This document shows positions 46,587 to 58,840 of a stretch of 64,000 nucleotides of DNA, piece after piece. Position 1 is the first letter of the stretch, and every line of letters begins with the position of its first letter. Below the pieces are notes generated by a model. The model saw only the letters and a list, made by a program, of their open reading frames with translations, had not been told where the DNA came from and did not search any database. A program made the translations under genes and the position numbers. This DNA comes from Straminergon stramineum (Eukaryota; Streptophyta; Bryopsida; Hypnales; Calliergonaceae): assembly GCA_963920665.1 (NCBI GenBank), contig OY987273.1, positions 4,094,501 to 4,158,500 on the forward strand. Direction: 5' to 3'.

Positions 46587-47649
46587 ATAGGATCTTTCTT
46601 TAGGCTGGTAGGATTTTAATTTTGTACTGGATCCGAATTTCAAGGTGTGGGACCGGGTTCCGGATTTATAGGATCTCACTTTCTGGATTTCTCGGGGAGT
46701 TTGTGAGTGGTCACTTGGATTTCCGAGTGGTCTTTTTGCCTTTTTGGCTTTGGTTGTTTTGAGTTTTAATGGGAGGGGTAGGGTTGTTGCCTCTCATTCC
46801 ATCCTAGCGTTATAGTTTGTATTTTGTCATCCTTATTTTAATCTGAGCCATCAAGTGGACCCTCAGGGATTGATCTGTTGTATATCTAGCTTCCTTGTGT
46901 TTCCTTGTGAGTGTGTGAAGAGTAATAGAGGAGGAGGAAAGGAGGAATCTGGATCTGAGGGGACTTGGGTCTGAGTGTTGAGGAACGTCCGTTACGTAGT
47001 CTAGACTAGTGAATTTGGTCTTGAGCATGTGTCTTTAAACTCCTAGAACGGGAATCTGATTAGGAGTGGTGTGGGTGCAGATCCAGAATACCAGGGAGGG
47101 TTCCATGTGGAGATAAGCAACCACCGGTGGAAGAAACCCCATATCACTTACTAGAAGGTTAGCCAAACCCTAGGAGCAATTTAGTGAACGACTTACAATC
47201 CTTACCTTAGTTCCGGTTTCTGTTGGTCTATCGTTGTAGTGGAGAAGGCTTGTTACGGATCTGTGTGACTTGCTTTCCGGATAGGCCATTCGGAAGGTTG
47301 TGAGAGTGTTTCCGGTCAATCCAATGCAGAAATTGGTCTAAGTGTGTGTTTTGTGGTTTTGAGAGAGAAGAGAGAGTGATAAATACGAGTGGTGAGTCCC
47401 TACCCCTCTATATAATCAAAGGTGGACCCTCTGACGGTAAAATAGAGGTACCAAAAACTAGTGTTTGTGAGTGAAGTGACGGATACAGAATCTGGAAACA
47501 GAGTGAATCCGGATTGGATTCCGGAAAGTGAGAGCTTAAGTTGGTAGAACGGATAACCTAGGCTTACAACAACATACTAGAATCCCCCAGGACGATATTT
47601 CGAGTTAGTTTACACGTTTGGGTGTTGTAAATGGTATTTACCACACACT

Positions 47650-48790
47650 ACGCGTATGACATTGATCATACAAAATGTTCTTGAATATGTTAGAGGGTGA
47701 TCGCATGCTACAATTGCCCCCTTGCCCAATATACAAATTGATACAACAAGTACAAACTATACAACTATTGGTACACCACAAATTTCAGCACCTCTATGGG
47801 TCCTTTGACAAAGGTGCCGTGAATTCAGGCTGTGAAATTGGGCGCCTCTACATAACTGCCAATGCGCAGTAATAGTATTCGAATGGACTTCAAAATTTTA
47901 TGGGTGTAATGTCACCTTTAATATAGAATGTTGTCAGGGATGGAATCTAGAGCTGCACAACTCGTCACCTTCTCTAATGCGACAACTCTTTTTGTAGTTG
48001 CTGAGTGAAGGTGTTTCAAGCTCCTCATTTCTAGTGTTACGCTTTGTATTCACTCTATATTTTTGCTTAGTGAAGTGCTTTGGGTTTTGGACTTCTCATT
48101 TCCAGTGTTGTGTGTGGCGATGTTTGACTATGCTCCATTTCGTAATTCTATGTTTGTTTAATAATGCATCACTTTTTATTTTCTATTTTGTTGCTCTAGA
48201 CTTGTTCAATAATGCATCAAGACTTACTTCCCATTGTGCAGTAATAGACCTTATTCCTTGGTTGATGTAAGTTGTGACTTTGATTCTTTGGTTACTTTCA
48301 AAAACACTTATGTTTCAAAAACACTCCCTTCGAAGCAAGGCAATATTGCCTACTATCTAGGAATTTGTAGCAATAGACATATATATCAAACTACTTTTGT
48401 TAAGCCTAGTGAGGTATTGTTTGATCCAGTAGTGGTGATAGAAACCCCAACAATCTCGTGTGAGTTAATTGATCAAACTCTGTAAAGGTTTGTATTCACA
48501 ATTCCCATTAGTTTGATTTTACTTTAATTTCAATTTACTGTTTGACTTCATCCAATAAGGACACATAAGTAGAAGTTTTCAATTCTCAACTATGTATCAT
48601 AGTTGTAATGTAATGCATACTTCTTATTACTGTCAAGTAGCTTGTTGTGTTTGAATGTAGTCCAATTGAATGTTGTAGTTCAAGTTGGAAAAATTTGTAG
48701 TGAAAGACAGTTTAGGGTTTTAGACACTTACTATCTACACTGTAAATAAGCTCATCTCCTTGTACATCATTAATTTCTTTATTGGTTCAT
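47650..48790. other. Unassigned sequence with short frames
   Basis: It contains frames of 60-90 codons (47675-47872, 47998-48270 and 48234-48485) that show no recognisable domain. The second is Phe/Leu/Cys-rich and probably compositional. The third (SLVDVSCDFDSLVTFKNTYV) is less biased and might be a transposon fragment. Confidence 0.3.
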
Positions 48791-48799
48791 GTACTACTT

Positions 48800-49700
48800 T
48801 TGTACAATGAGTGCTAGTTGTACAAGGAGAACTACATGTCTATCAATAGAAATAACTAAAAGGAATGTTTTGACACTGCTACACTACCATCCTATGGTTC
48901 CAACAATACATATTATGTTGTTTGTAACCAAGTGTCAACATCTAGAGTTCTTAGAAATACATTGAGTTCTCAAATTGTAGTGTTCGTAGTGTTTGTACTA
49001 GGACAATTACATTTCTACCAAAAGCAGTAAGTGAAAGGAATGTTTATACATTGTTAGGCTACTATCTTATGTTTCTAGGAACACAAATTGTACTAATTGT
49101 AACTAAGATTCAGGATGCAGAGTTCTTAGAAATACATTCAATTCAAGAATTGTAGTGTTTGTAGTATTTGTACTAGGACGACTACATTTCTATTGAAAGA
49201 GTTAAGTGAAAGGAATGTTCGTACACTGTTGCACTACCATCTTATGTTTCTAGGAGTATAAACTATACGAATTGTAACTAAGGTTCAAAATTTAGAGTTC
49301 TTGATATACATTTAGTTCAAAAATTGTAGTGTTTGTAGTGTTTATACTAAGACAACTACATTTCAATCGATAGAAGTAAGTGAAAGGAATGTACACTCTT
49401 GTGCTACTGTCCTATGGTTCCAACAGTATGGACTATACTAATTGTAACAAGGTTCAGGATTCAAAATTCTTAGAAATACATTTAGTCAAAGTATTGTAGT
49501 ATTTTTAGTATTTGTATTATAGTTCTACCAATAGTGGTAAGTGAAAGGAATGTTCATACAATGTTGCGCTACCATCCTATAATTTCACAGTAAAGATTAT
49601 ACTAGTTGTACTCATGGTTTGGGGTTCAAAATTCTTGAAATACCAATAGTACAAAAATGTAGTGTTAATAGTCTTTGTATTATGTTGAGTCAAACCTAAT
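48800..49700. repeat. Tandem repeat, unit about 175 bp, five diverged copies
   Basis: The word AGGAATGT recurs at 48861, 49036, 49211, 49385 and 49546 (spacing 175, 175, 174, 161). Each unit also contains GTAGTGTTTGTAGT, ACTACATTTCTA, CTACCATCCTATG, ATTGTAAC-AAG-TTCA and TTCTTAGAAATACATT in the same order. The units are clearly diverged, so the array is old. No coding potential. Confidence 0.8.
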
Positions 49701-50089
49701 GTACTGATAGTAGTACAAAACATACATTGTGCACACATTGGATATTTAAAGCATGTCCACTATAGGGTAGCTTGCATGGACTAACGTATACTATTGTTCT
49801 TCTATCACTCATTCTCTTCATCTCTTATGTTTACTCTTATAAATTTCCTGGTATAATTTTATAATTTTGTTGAACTTCATGTAGTGGTTTAGGTAATGTA
49901 CTCTGGTACATGAGCTCATGTTCTATCCTATTGTTGACAAGGTTGAGTGCAGGGTTGTTCTGTCGAACGTATTTTGGGGTTTGGGTGTCAAGTTGTTCGT
50001 CTAATGTCGCATGTCATCTAAGATGAGTGTCACATATACAAGACAAATTTGATGAGTATGAAATTAGGATTTAGGGTTTTCGGGCAGGG

Positions 50090-50345
50090 CAACCAAAATT
50101 TTTATCTTACATGGTGGCTTGTCAATAGTGACGTGGAAAGTTTTGACCACGTCACCATGGGTGACTATGGGTGGGGTGCATGCGGGTAAGGTAGGGCAAC
50201 CGCAGGTCTCAGAATGAGGGCGAGTGCAGGTCCAAAATCCAAGGCGACTATGGGTCCAACCCAAGGTGACTGAGGGTCCGAACCCATGGGTGACTGAGGG
50301 TGTAAAGGCAACCGCGGGTGTAAGGAAAAGGGCGATCTTGGCTTA
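50090..50345. repeat. Degenerate GC-rich minisatellite (GCGACCGCGGGT-like)
   Basis: Repeated words such as GGCAACCGCAGGTCTC, GGCGACTATGGGTCC, GGTGACTGAGGGTCC and GGCAACCGCGGGTGTAAGG follow one another with irregular spacing. The same word family is found at 58130-58330, 60960-61215 and within the 100-bp satellite after 62400. Confidence 0.6.
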
Positions 50346-51190
50346 ATCCCATACACAAAGAATTTTTTTTGTTCCGTGGATGATAAGAACTTCTAATGTA
50401 CGACATAAGTGCAATTGTCCATCTTTGAAAATTTCGTTCCAAAAGAGAGATCTTACTTAGTCCTCATACCAGAAATGAGTATTTTTGTGGGGAGGAAAGG
50501 CAAGTTCATCACATCACATAGTTCCATTGGAGATGATTTTCATACTCACTAGTCCATCTAGAAAAGGTTAAGAGCAACCTCATGTGCCGTTGCAATTGCA
50601 AACATGGATATAACGACCATTTCAATCTTGCTCACGATTTAGGATCCTTCAGTTTCCATATGCCATTGCATTCTCCTAAGCCTTAAATTAAGTACTTCAC
50701 ATTCTGTGGTCATTCACTCATTCATAGGAACCTCCGAATTCTACATTTTTTATTACATATGGTTGGGAATTTCTAATTCAAATTTTCTACTCCTATTGAA
50801 GTGTAGAAGCCAATATCGCAATTGGATATAATAATTACACCAAAAATAGATTCAAAAACAAGAAAAAAATAAGGATAATTAGTATTACTGTAATTATAAG
50901 TTGTACACACTAGTAGAGTAGTGACCCAATCCTATAAATGAACTTCTACTTCAAGTGTACTTCCATGAACTTTGTTAAGATCTCCACTTCTACACTTGTA
51001 GAAGTCCACACTAAAGACAATGAATAGAACTTTGTAATTCTAACACTATCATGCTTTCATACTAAAGTAGATACTACACAAAACTCATCTATAGGTTATT
51101 TGCCTATGAACTTAAGCTAGAAAACTTCAACACACCAAAATTATGCAAAAGCATTACATTACCACTATTCTACCTCTAAATCTATATTTA
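50346..51190. other. AT-rich stretch without a gene
   Basis: Nothing recognisable. It lies beyond the 3' end of the leftward hAT element and probably includes that element's 3' flank. Confidence 0.35.
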
Positions 51191-51195
51191 TAAAG

Positions 51196-52030
51196 TTATG
51201 GTGAAAATGTGTAATCACTGGGAACCTCATCAGCGTCAAGGTCAAAATCATCATCCGACTCCTCCACCCTTTCACTATCATTACGGTTGTCATTCTCGTC
51301 GTCATCCCTTGATACTCGTTCATTTTGCACTTCATGTTCTACCTTTGAGTTCACGTTCTGCACTTCAGTATCCACAACACTGTCGCCACTAGTTTGCACC
51401 AATCGTTTAGTCAACCTCAATGCATCTGTTGTTGCATCAAGGTTGGATGCAGGGTGTCGTCTGCCTCTACTAGATTGCTTGATGTTTCGAGTGGAATTGG
51501 CTTCACCCATGATGAATCTTTGGACAACATGGTTTTGTCGTTTGAGATTTCTTTGCAGCCTCTTCTGGGTCTTCCTCAATCGCTTTTTCAGTCCTCTTGT
51601 ACCTTCACGTATAAGCAAGGATGATTCCCCAAGGCCAGAAATTGAGGAGGATTGAGTGGATTACAGAGCAGAGGCATGGCCTTCATTATCAACTGTCCTA
51701 AGAGGACTATTATGCAAGAGTGGCCTAGTTGCATAGGTTGGTATAGACCTAGTTGTCCTAGCATTGTTTGCGTTTCCTCCTCCACTTAAGGGCACCATAC
51801 AATTCCGGTTCATAACAACTTGCAAGGGCAAGGCTGAATCATTTTCCACATTTTTTGTTCTTAAGGGGCTCCGTAATGGAGAAAGTGGACTGCTTGTATG
51901 CACAACATCTTCGACATGTGTTGGCGGTGTTGCCTCCTCTTGCCTTTCATTTACCTCAGCAACTCGAGTAGTGCTTCATAGGTTCATTACACTTGTAGAA
52001 CCCTAATCTACAACATTTGGAGATCTTGCT
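51196..52030 (-). pseudogene. hAT protein C-terminal extension (acidic tail)
   Basis: Leftward frames give a Ser/Pro-rich segment (VVHTSSPLSPLRSPLRTKN), a basic helix (GLKKRLRKTQKRLQRNLKRQ) and a strongly acidic end, ERVEESDDDFDLDADEVPSD, then TFSP and stop at 51196. Acidic C-termini like this are common after hAT dimerisation domains in plants. A frame change occurs near 51600. Assignment to the hAT gene rests on strand, order and the position of the C3 insertion between them. Confidence 0.4.
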
Positions 52031-52037
52031 TCCTTAG

Positions 52038-55000
52038 TGTCGTAGCACAGAGCAAGTAAATTCCCTATTATACTCGCAAAAATCACTCTAGAGCATAATG
52101 AAGTGATTCTAAAGATCGAACCCATGAGATTCTGTAAAGTATTTAACTTTATTAAGCAAGTAAGCCTTATTAACCTCTAAACCTTCCTTCCGGTCCTAGA
52201 TCTAAAACTGGAAACAATCAACTACCAAATAGTATTAGACCAGATTCATTCTCTTCCGGTTCCCTAAATCGCTGGTTGGTCCAATTTAACCCAATCCCAA
52301 GACCGCACCACTTTTGGTCCTCGTACTCCTCTGGACCAATCCGTTCTGGATTGCTCGTATATTTCCTCACACCTATTCCGATTTAGTTTTGCCTTTGTCA
52401 AACCATCAGAGGGGTCGCCACTTGATTTTGTGAGTGGTAGGCCCACCACTCCTTTCATGGATTATAGTAGTTGAAGATCCACTGTCTTTTCTCTTCCTCT
52501 TCTTAACTAATTCGGATTTGGTTTGATCCCTCACAACAACCTGGATAGCAATCCGGTTCATAGGTCACATAGAGACCCTTCGTACGATCCTTTCTTACTA
52601 CAATGACCTTGATGCCAGTTCCTACTCGGGCAAAGCTAGGTGTTCACAAGTGTACTCATCTATTCCAACACTTATCAGAGCTATTCCGTTTACCAACTAA
52701 AGTGGTGAGACCTCTCAAAAGATTGGACACTCAACCGGATTTCCTACCTAGGAGTTCTAGTGCGACTAAAGATACTTCCATATCCGCCTAGCCTAACAAC
52801 GGCTTTCTCACCCGGAACTCAAAACTCTAGATTTGTTGAGGCACTGAAGTCCACTCCCAACACTTCCACAACCCGCTCACATACACTAAGGATTGAAAAC
52901 GTACACACGAAGGGGAGAAATCAATTCACAAATCAATCCTACACCTTCCTAACTCCGCGTCATGCAACCCTGCCAAGCTTGGGAGATATACACACAACAC
53001 AAGAGCGCATACAAAGGTACAAGGAATTTGCAAAAAGAAAACACATAGTACCCTCCGTAGGGACCGACTTAAATACAACCTAAAAGTACAAACAAGTGTA
53101 AAAGCCTACAAAAGTTCCGCCGCAACTTTGGTTGGACTTTTCGGTCCTACCTACTACTAACTGGATCGGAACAGGATCCGGATCCACTCCTACTCTTTCT
53201 AATATTTACACACCTAAATACCCACCCGAGATCCAATGGTGGCACTATCTGCTCTTGGCTCCATTTGCTTGAAGATCTTGTTCAAGTTTCGATTCCGTTC
53301 CCCTTTTTAAGGGTTGGGAACCGGGTCGCCTTCTATGGATCCGGGGGTCGAGTCTAAGTCGATGGTGGTTTCAGGCGTACCGGCTAGATTTGCTTTAGCC
53401 TCCGATCTCTTGGACTTAGAGGTGGCATCCTTCCCCTCCCCCTACCGTTGCATCCAGGAACAAATCTGGAAGTGATATGTCTGAGAGTCGAATCCCTCAA
53501 GAGCAGGTGGCTTCTGACAATATCTGGTTACTCTCCTCCATCCGGTCCGCTGCTTTCTGCGCCTCCTTTATTGCCGCTTCAACCTATTTGGCAAAGTTTG
53601 TGAGAATCTAGACCATCCAAGAACCAAATGGCTTCTTCTCGTCATGCACCTTCTCATCAAATAGCTTAGCCTTGGTGGCGGCCATTCTGGTCTCCCCAAA
53701 TGTGGCCTTCACCTAATCAACCATTTTTTGAGCCTCATCCGCCATTGAACAAGCGGCTACAAAGTTCTCCTTGAGTACAAGGAGTTTTGCCTTCACTTGA
53801 TCCACCTCCTACTGCAGCCTGTAGATCTCCATCTCTTGTTTTCCGGTCTCAACCGGATTAGAGATGTAGCTCGCGACTTTCTCCGATAGCTCTCTGTTTG
53901 GTGGTGCTCCCACCAACTTTTTGATCGCGAGAAGGATCCTTCTCTTTAGTTCCCAATCCACTCTCACGTTGCACAGGATTTTGACGAGAGGATTGAACAA
54001 ATCATCGAGATCTGATTCCTCTAATACGGTCTTCTCGACCTTTGGTCTCTCTTTCGGGGCCGTGGTATTACGACCGGGTGGCATCCCTTGCTTGTGAGGT
54101 GAGGTCGTCTTCTGTCGCTTGATCAACGACATCGCCGGCTCCTCATCCTTTGACTCGCTTTCATCCCCCGGATCGAAACCAGATTCGACTTCGTCGTCCA
54201 TTTCTAATTCTCCATACTTCAAGAGGACTTCCTGAGCCCTCCACACCTTCTCCTCTCTAGCACTTAGGAGCTGATGGGAATGGTAGAGATGGATGAGGTA
54301 GGGACACACGGGAGTGGCCCTACTCTTTCCAACTCTACCTACGAGTTGGGTGACCAAATTGGAAATGATCCAAGCCCAGTCGACTCTTTGGTCTCCCCTT
54401 AGGGCGTCGAAAATGGTATTCACAAGGGAGATTGTCACCCTCATTGGCTTTTTTGGATTTAGGATCAGAACAAGGAACTCGAGAAGCCGGCGGTGGCGCT
54501 GGTCTACGTAGTCCTCTACGGCGTAGCCGTCTTTTGGGTTGACGGCACCCTAGAACTTGCCCAAAACAAAATCATCCTTTTGGTTCGCCATTCCCAATCC
54601 TCTTATCCGGAAATTATACACCACTCTCCATACCTCCTCTGTCTAGAGACATGGAACTGCTCTCATGGTGTTAACAAATTCATTGGATAACTTACCCAAG
54701 AGTTCCCTCACCATAACCTCTTCATTGAAGCCCTAGGGTTTCTCTGCAAACCCTAGGCAACCCATGGAAGTCAAATCTTCCATGAGTTGGGACTTTGCAA
54801 GTTCAGTAGAGGGAATGACCAGAATCACTTTCTGGAGCTTCACCTCCACCAAGGACGTACTAGCTTGTCTGCCTCTACTTCTCCTGAGTTACAGCATGGA
54901 CACGGATGCGAGCTCGAAATCCCTTTCCAATTCTACCTCACTCTCTCCTAGCCGCATGTCCCGTTCCTCACTTTCTCTCTCCGATCTCAACCGGAAATCA

Positions 55001-55400
55001 AAACAATGACAACTCTTGAAAAAGACACTCTCACGCAAACCCAACACAAATAGCTGAGTCATAGACGAGCGCAGGGAGCTCAAAGCATGGAGAGCGCTAA
55101 GACAGGCGAAAATGCAAAAGAGGTTCAACTAGGCAGGCCAGCCCTCATATAGTCGTTGGACCCTTGCTATGCCATCATGATCTGCTTCTCTTGATATCCG
55201 GTTCATCCTCGATCCGGTCAGACTTACGTTCTCATCCATTCTCCTATTGGGACCGGATTGGAGCTGATCCATCCACTACTTCATTTTCCTTCTTTATTTT
55301 AGCTCCCGATGGTTCCTTAGCTAGATCTGGATACCTACTTCTGGGTTTCCAATTAGTTTTCCTTGGTAAACCAGAAAAATTTAAGTTTCACGTCGCCACA
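52038..55400 (-). mobile_element. C-family element, copy C3 (diverged, inserted in the hAT element)
   Basis: Leftward protein similarity to C1/C2 covers most of the ORF. The edges read TGTCGTAGCACAG at 52038 and CGTCGCCACA ending at 55400; the TG...CA look is LTR-like, but the two ends do not repeat each other and the flanking pentamers (CTTAG, CTCAA) match poorly. The limits are therefore estimates. It separates two parts of the hAT gene. Confidence 0.45.
53470..54900 (-). pseudogene. C-family ORF, copy C3
   Basis: Leftward order: VILVIPSTELAKSQLMEDLT, GCLGFAEKP*GFNEEVMVRE, then a stop directly before TEEVWRVVYNF, GYAVEDYVDQRHRRLLEFLV, KPMRVTISLVNTIFDALRGD, ATPVCPYLIHLYHSHQLL (in a 211-codon open stretch, 54444-53809) and a coiled-coil-like tail with KAKLFDEKVHDEKKPFGSWM. 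Alignment by eye with C2 is unambiguous but distant. The stop before TEEVW falls at the same codon as the stops in C1 and C2. Confidence 0.5.
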
Positions 55401-55459
55401 CTCAACTTTTGTTAGCATTGGATTATTTACGCCTTCATTGGAGTTGTTGGAAGTACTTG

Positions 55460-57560
55460 CCCTCGTTGGCAATGAATTTATTGGAGGAGGTACATTCCTA
55501 TCCCTAGTAGAGAAGTAGGGTTGCGGAGCCTTTGCGGTGCATGTTGAACCTCCTCCTCTTTAGAGTAGTACCTATTAATCTCAACTGTAAATGTATTTCC
55601 ATAGTTGTGTCTCCGTGGAGGACTGTCTTCTCTACGAATCAATCCTGCCCACACATTTCCACATAGGTGCTCTTCTACCAACCTAATGTTCTCATCAGCT
55701 CAAGCCATTATGACTAGGTTGCCATCCCCCAAGGATCCTGTAGCTAATGGCTCCTCATTCTCTTCTGAGGTATTTCCATCCACAAGGTACTTTTCATAGA
55801 ACATTGTAGGATTGTGTCCACGTTTCTCACGTTCAAGTTTATTGTTGGTGTAGATATACACCAATGCTTCTGCCTTCGATGTAGTTAGGCGATTTCGCAC
55901 TTTATTGTGCACAAACCAATACATGCTCCAATTCCTTTCACATGATGATGTTGAACACGTCAAAGATAGAACTCTCATTGCAATTTTTGGGAGAACATTA
56001 GAACCCACAAGACTCCAGCATTGATGAGGCATTAGTTTATATTGTGTAATATTAGGAGCCTCTTCTAAGGGGTTGAAAGGGCGTGTCTTCTCTTCGAACT
56101 AGGTGAGCTCCTACAATGCCTTCATGTATGATAATCCCAATGACTAGCTCATTTTTTGAAGCACCCGATTTCAGGCTCTTTTGGCCACACCATCCTTATG
56201 AAGGGTTCCTACTTCCATCAAGAAAGGATTTAAGAGTGCCCCTACATAGTGTAAGTCTGTGAGCATCAATTTCCAACGATCCTTGAAATGCTTCTCAAAC
56301 TTCGTTGTAGTTTCATCATTCAGAAAAAAAAGGTTCGCTTCTCAAGCTCTTCACGTACTCTTGAAGAGTCTTCATAACCAACCAAGCCTTAGGCATTGCT
56401 GGGGCTTTCCCATCAAACACTCGGAGAGCAATAAGGATGGGCTCCACCATGTGCAAAAAGTTATCACTCCACCCAAAAAGATTCTGAATGAATGTCCTCC
56501 CGCACTATACAAGCTCACATTTTCAATATATCTCCATTTTGGCAACGTTCCAAACTAGCCTCAAATTGCACATATGTCTCATCCATTATCACTCGAATCA
56601 ACACTGACTTGCACTCCACCACACGCAACATCATGAGGAAATTCACTGCAAAGTGTGTTTTAAAAGGCATTTGCAATGCCTTATTCGGGGAGTACTTTCG
56701 GAAGAGAGCCAATGTAGAATGGTACCTCTTGATGTACTTTACAATCTGTGTACAACGTAGTACTACTTTCTTTACCTTGCCATCCTTTGTCCAGTCTTCC
56801 AAAAGCAAGTCCAAAATGTGTGTTGTGCATCCTTGCCTATACATGTGAGGATATTTCTCTTGTAATGCCTTCAAAGTCCCCGTCATGACAACGGCATTGT
56901 CCATACATAGTTGGACAATGTTTTTGGAGCCAACCTCTTCTATGTATTGCGCCATCATATTGGTTGTGTACGCAATGTCCTTCTTCTCCCCCGTGGTGTT
57001 CACCGATCCAAGAAACACATCCCCCGCAGGACACACGAGCATTAAATTTAGTAATGGATGGCTATTAGTATCAGACCAACCATCCGAACAAATAGTCACT
57101 CTGTAAACTTTGATAGAGTGCTTTGTCCGCTAAGTGACCATTTTAGAAATACTTTCCTTCTTTGGCTCTATCATTCTTGTATGCAAAGCATTGTATGAGG
57201 GTGGTTGGTATCATAGTCTTGATGCCACTGTCTCTTTCACTACTTTCACAAAGGCAGGATGGTGCGCAACATTGAATGCGATGCTAGCCTCATAAAAGAA
57301 GGAAGCCCACATGGTATCCAACTTTGGTCTCGTGCTACTTTGTAATGCCTCATCCATGCTAGTTTGCCTAAAAATGGAAGGGTTATTCCTCCTTCTCAAA
57401 ATTGTTTGAAGAGTAGAATCTGTTGAATCTATAATAGGAAGCATTGGTTCATTCGTAGCACTAGGCTCCTCTGACCTCTCCCTACCCCCCTCCAACATAA
57501 GCTTTATCACAGTCTCATCCACAACATCAAATTTTGGAACCTCCTCATGCATTTGTTCAA
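55460..57560 (-). pseudogene. hAT transposase (DUF659 and dimerisation domains)
   Basis: Leftward: an N-terminal part at 57552-57211 (LQTILRRRNNPSIFRQTSMD, DTMWASFFYEASIAFNVAHH), then the 194-codon core at 57099-56515 (MTICSDGWSDTNSHPLLNLM, IEEVGSKNIVQLCMDNAVVM, YRQGCTTHILDLLLED). The first and second acidic catalytic positions fit SDGWSD and MDNA. The C-terminal dimerisation domain is at 56032-55700 (SLTCSTSSCERNWSMYWFVH, NKVRNRLTTSKAEALVYIYT). This is the standard order of plant hAT transposases. In-frame stops and frame changes near 57130, 56480 and 56100 make it a pseudogene. A BED finger upstream is not discernible. Confidence 0.8.
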
Positions 57561-58129
57561 AGTTTATTTCCTTCGGAACAACCCCACCACAAGTCCTAAA
57601 CTTTTGCGATACCGCCCATGAGATTTTTTTACATCACTCCGATGCAATCCTGCCACCAAATCCAAAGTGACAGAATGCCCACTTCTGTACAAACACAGAG
57701 ATCCACCCATAGAAAGCACATGTTCATGTATTTCCCACAAACTGACAGTTAGTGTCTACAAGCAACCAAGGGTTCCACTCCTTCGTGGCTCTCCTCGTAT
57801 CATTAATGGTAGTCCTCCTCACTTCACCTGACTAGCCATATTGTCTCTTGCCTATGAGTTCTTAAAACAATATTATCATATTAATTAGAGCCTTGATTTA
57901 GAAAAAAGAATGGCAAAGCCATTTACTTTGAACGGTCTTTTAAACCACTCAAACCAAGTCATTGCCCTCCAAAGAACCAAACATCTGCAAGAAGCCTCTT
58001 TCGAAGATTCAAGTCATGAGTTCATCTCAGAAGCAAGGTGAAAATCAAAGTCTGGCCCTTCAACTTTATATTGTAGTCCTGCTAACACCGCAAGTCACCC
58101 ACTAAGAGCAAGAATGGGTGCAAGAAACG

Positions 58130-58330
58130 AGCAACCTCGTAACAGGCGCAATCACCTCTTAGGCAACTACGGGTCAACGGTTTGTACTAAGAGCGTGCTT
58201 GCGGATGAAAGGGCACTGCGGGTCTAGGGGGGGGGGGGGTAAGTGCGGGTAGAAGGGGGTGACTACGGGTAGAAGGGGGGGCAACCGCGGGTCTCAGGAG
58301 GCGACTTTGGGTACTTGAAGGGTGACCGCG
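58130..58330. repeat. Degenerate GC-rich minisatellite with a 13-G run
   Basis: It has words such as GGCAACTACGGGTCAA, GGCACTGCGGGTCTAG, GGTGACTACGGGTAG, GGCAACCGCGGGTCTC and GGTGACCGCG. A homopolymer of 13 G lies at 58227-58239. It belongs to the same word family as the blocks at 50.1, 61.0 and 62.4 kb. Confidence 0.6.
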
Positions 58331-58369
58331 CTTACGCTTAGGACCCAAGGCCATTTTTGTTATCCCATT

Positions 58370-58840
58370 AGCGTTCCATCGTTGAGTTTCTAGATGAAAG
58401 TCATCCTAGTTTAGATAGATATTTTCTTAAACCCTAAATCCTATCCAAGGGTTTGACTTGGTATTTATAGATACTTCAAATAAAGATTTTCAGGAATATG
58501 GTCATAGACTTAAAGAATACAATTTTTTCTTAAACTACCACATGAAGGGAAACTCATTTCAAATCCATTCCAACAAACTTAATAAAAAATAAATAGAATT
58601 ATCTTGTACTCAAATTTGGAAAAAATTCAGAACTTTCTCTTTCAAATTAAAAAGAAAAATGAGAGACAACATTGGTTGATCAAACCATATACATGGAATC
58701 CACAACTCAAAATGTATAACTTCCATTTCTCTATCAATTCCAAAAGTATTCTTTTGAATACCTTTTTATGATGTTTTTTCCCAAATTATAAATCTCAAGA
58801 AGAGTCCATACATTCACGGGTTGAAGAGCATGGGGATGCT
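58370..58840. repeat. Single arm-like copy of the foldback element
   Basis: Blocks match the left arm at 30381-30970 in the same order: TAGATGAAAGTCATCCTAG, GTCATAGACTTAAAGAATAC, CTACCACATGAAGGGAAACTC, ATCCATTCCAA, TGGAATCCACAACTCAAAAT and TATCAATTCC. No inverted partner is evident nearby, so it is a solo arm or a decayed element. Confidence 0.55.

Larger units (their letters stand above)
43097..47640 (+). mobile_element. C-family element, copy C2 (youngest, with nested solo LTR)
   Basis: Homologous throughout to C1. A leader with GATCCGGATTCCGGAAACCC is followed by a long ORF (43476-46586) and a 1-kb 3' region ending in CAACATACTAGAATCCCC and GGTGTTGTAA. GTATTTA occurs at both edges (43090-43096 and 47634-47640), a possible 7-bp duplication, although C1 shows some similarity beyond this point, so the exact ends are uncertain. 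It sits at the break of the third MULE copy. CpG content is high, so it is a recent copy. No reverse transcriptase or LTR pair is present. Confidence 0.55.
51196..57860 (-). mobile_element. hAT-superfamily element split by a C-family insertion
   Basis: Leftward coding pieces at 57552-55460 (N-terminus, transposase core, dimerisation domain) and 52030-51196 (acidic C-terminal tail) flank an unrelated C-family element at about 52.04-55.40 kb. No terminal inverted repeats or 8-bp duplication could be identified by eye, so the outer ends are approximate. Confidence 0.55.

Noticed and set aside
47998..48270. Possible small membrane protein of 90 codons
   Set aside because: Cys/Phe/Leu bias matches the T-rich composition, with no start context, homologue or repeat copy to support it.
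52038..55400. C3 as a standard LTR retrotransposon because its edges read TG and CA
   Set aside because: The first and last few hundred bases are not repeats of each other, the flanking pentamers match poorly, and no pol gene is present.
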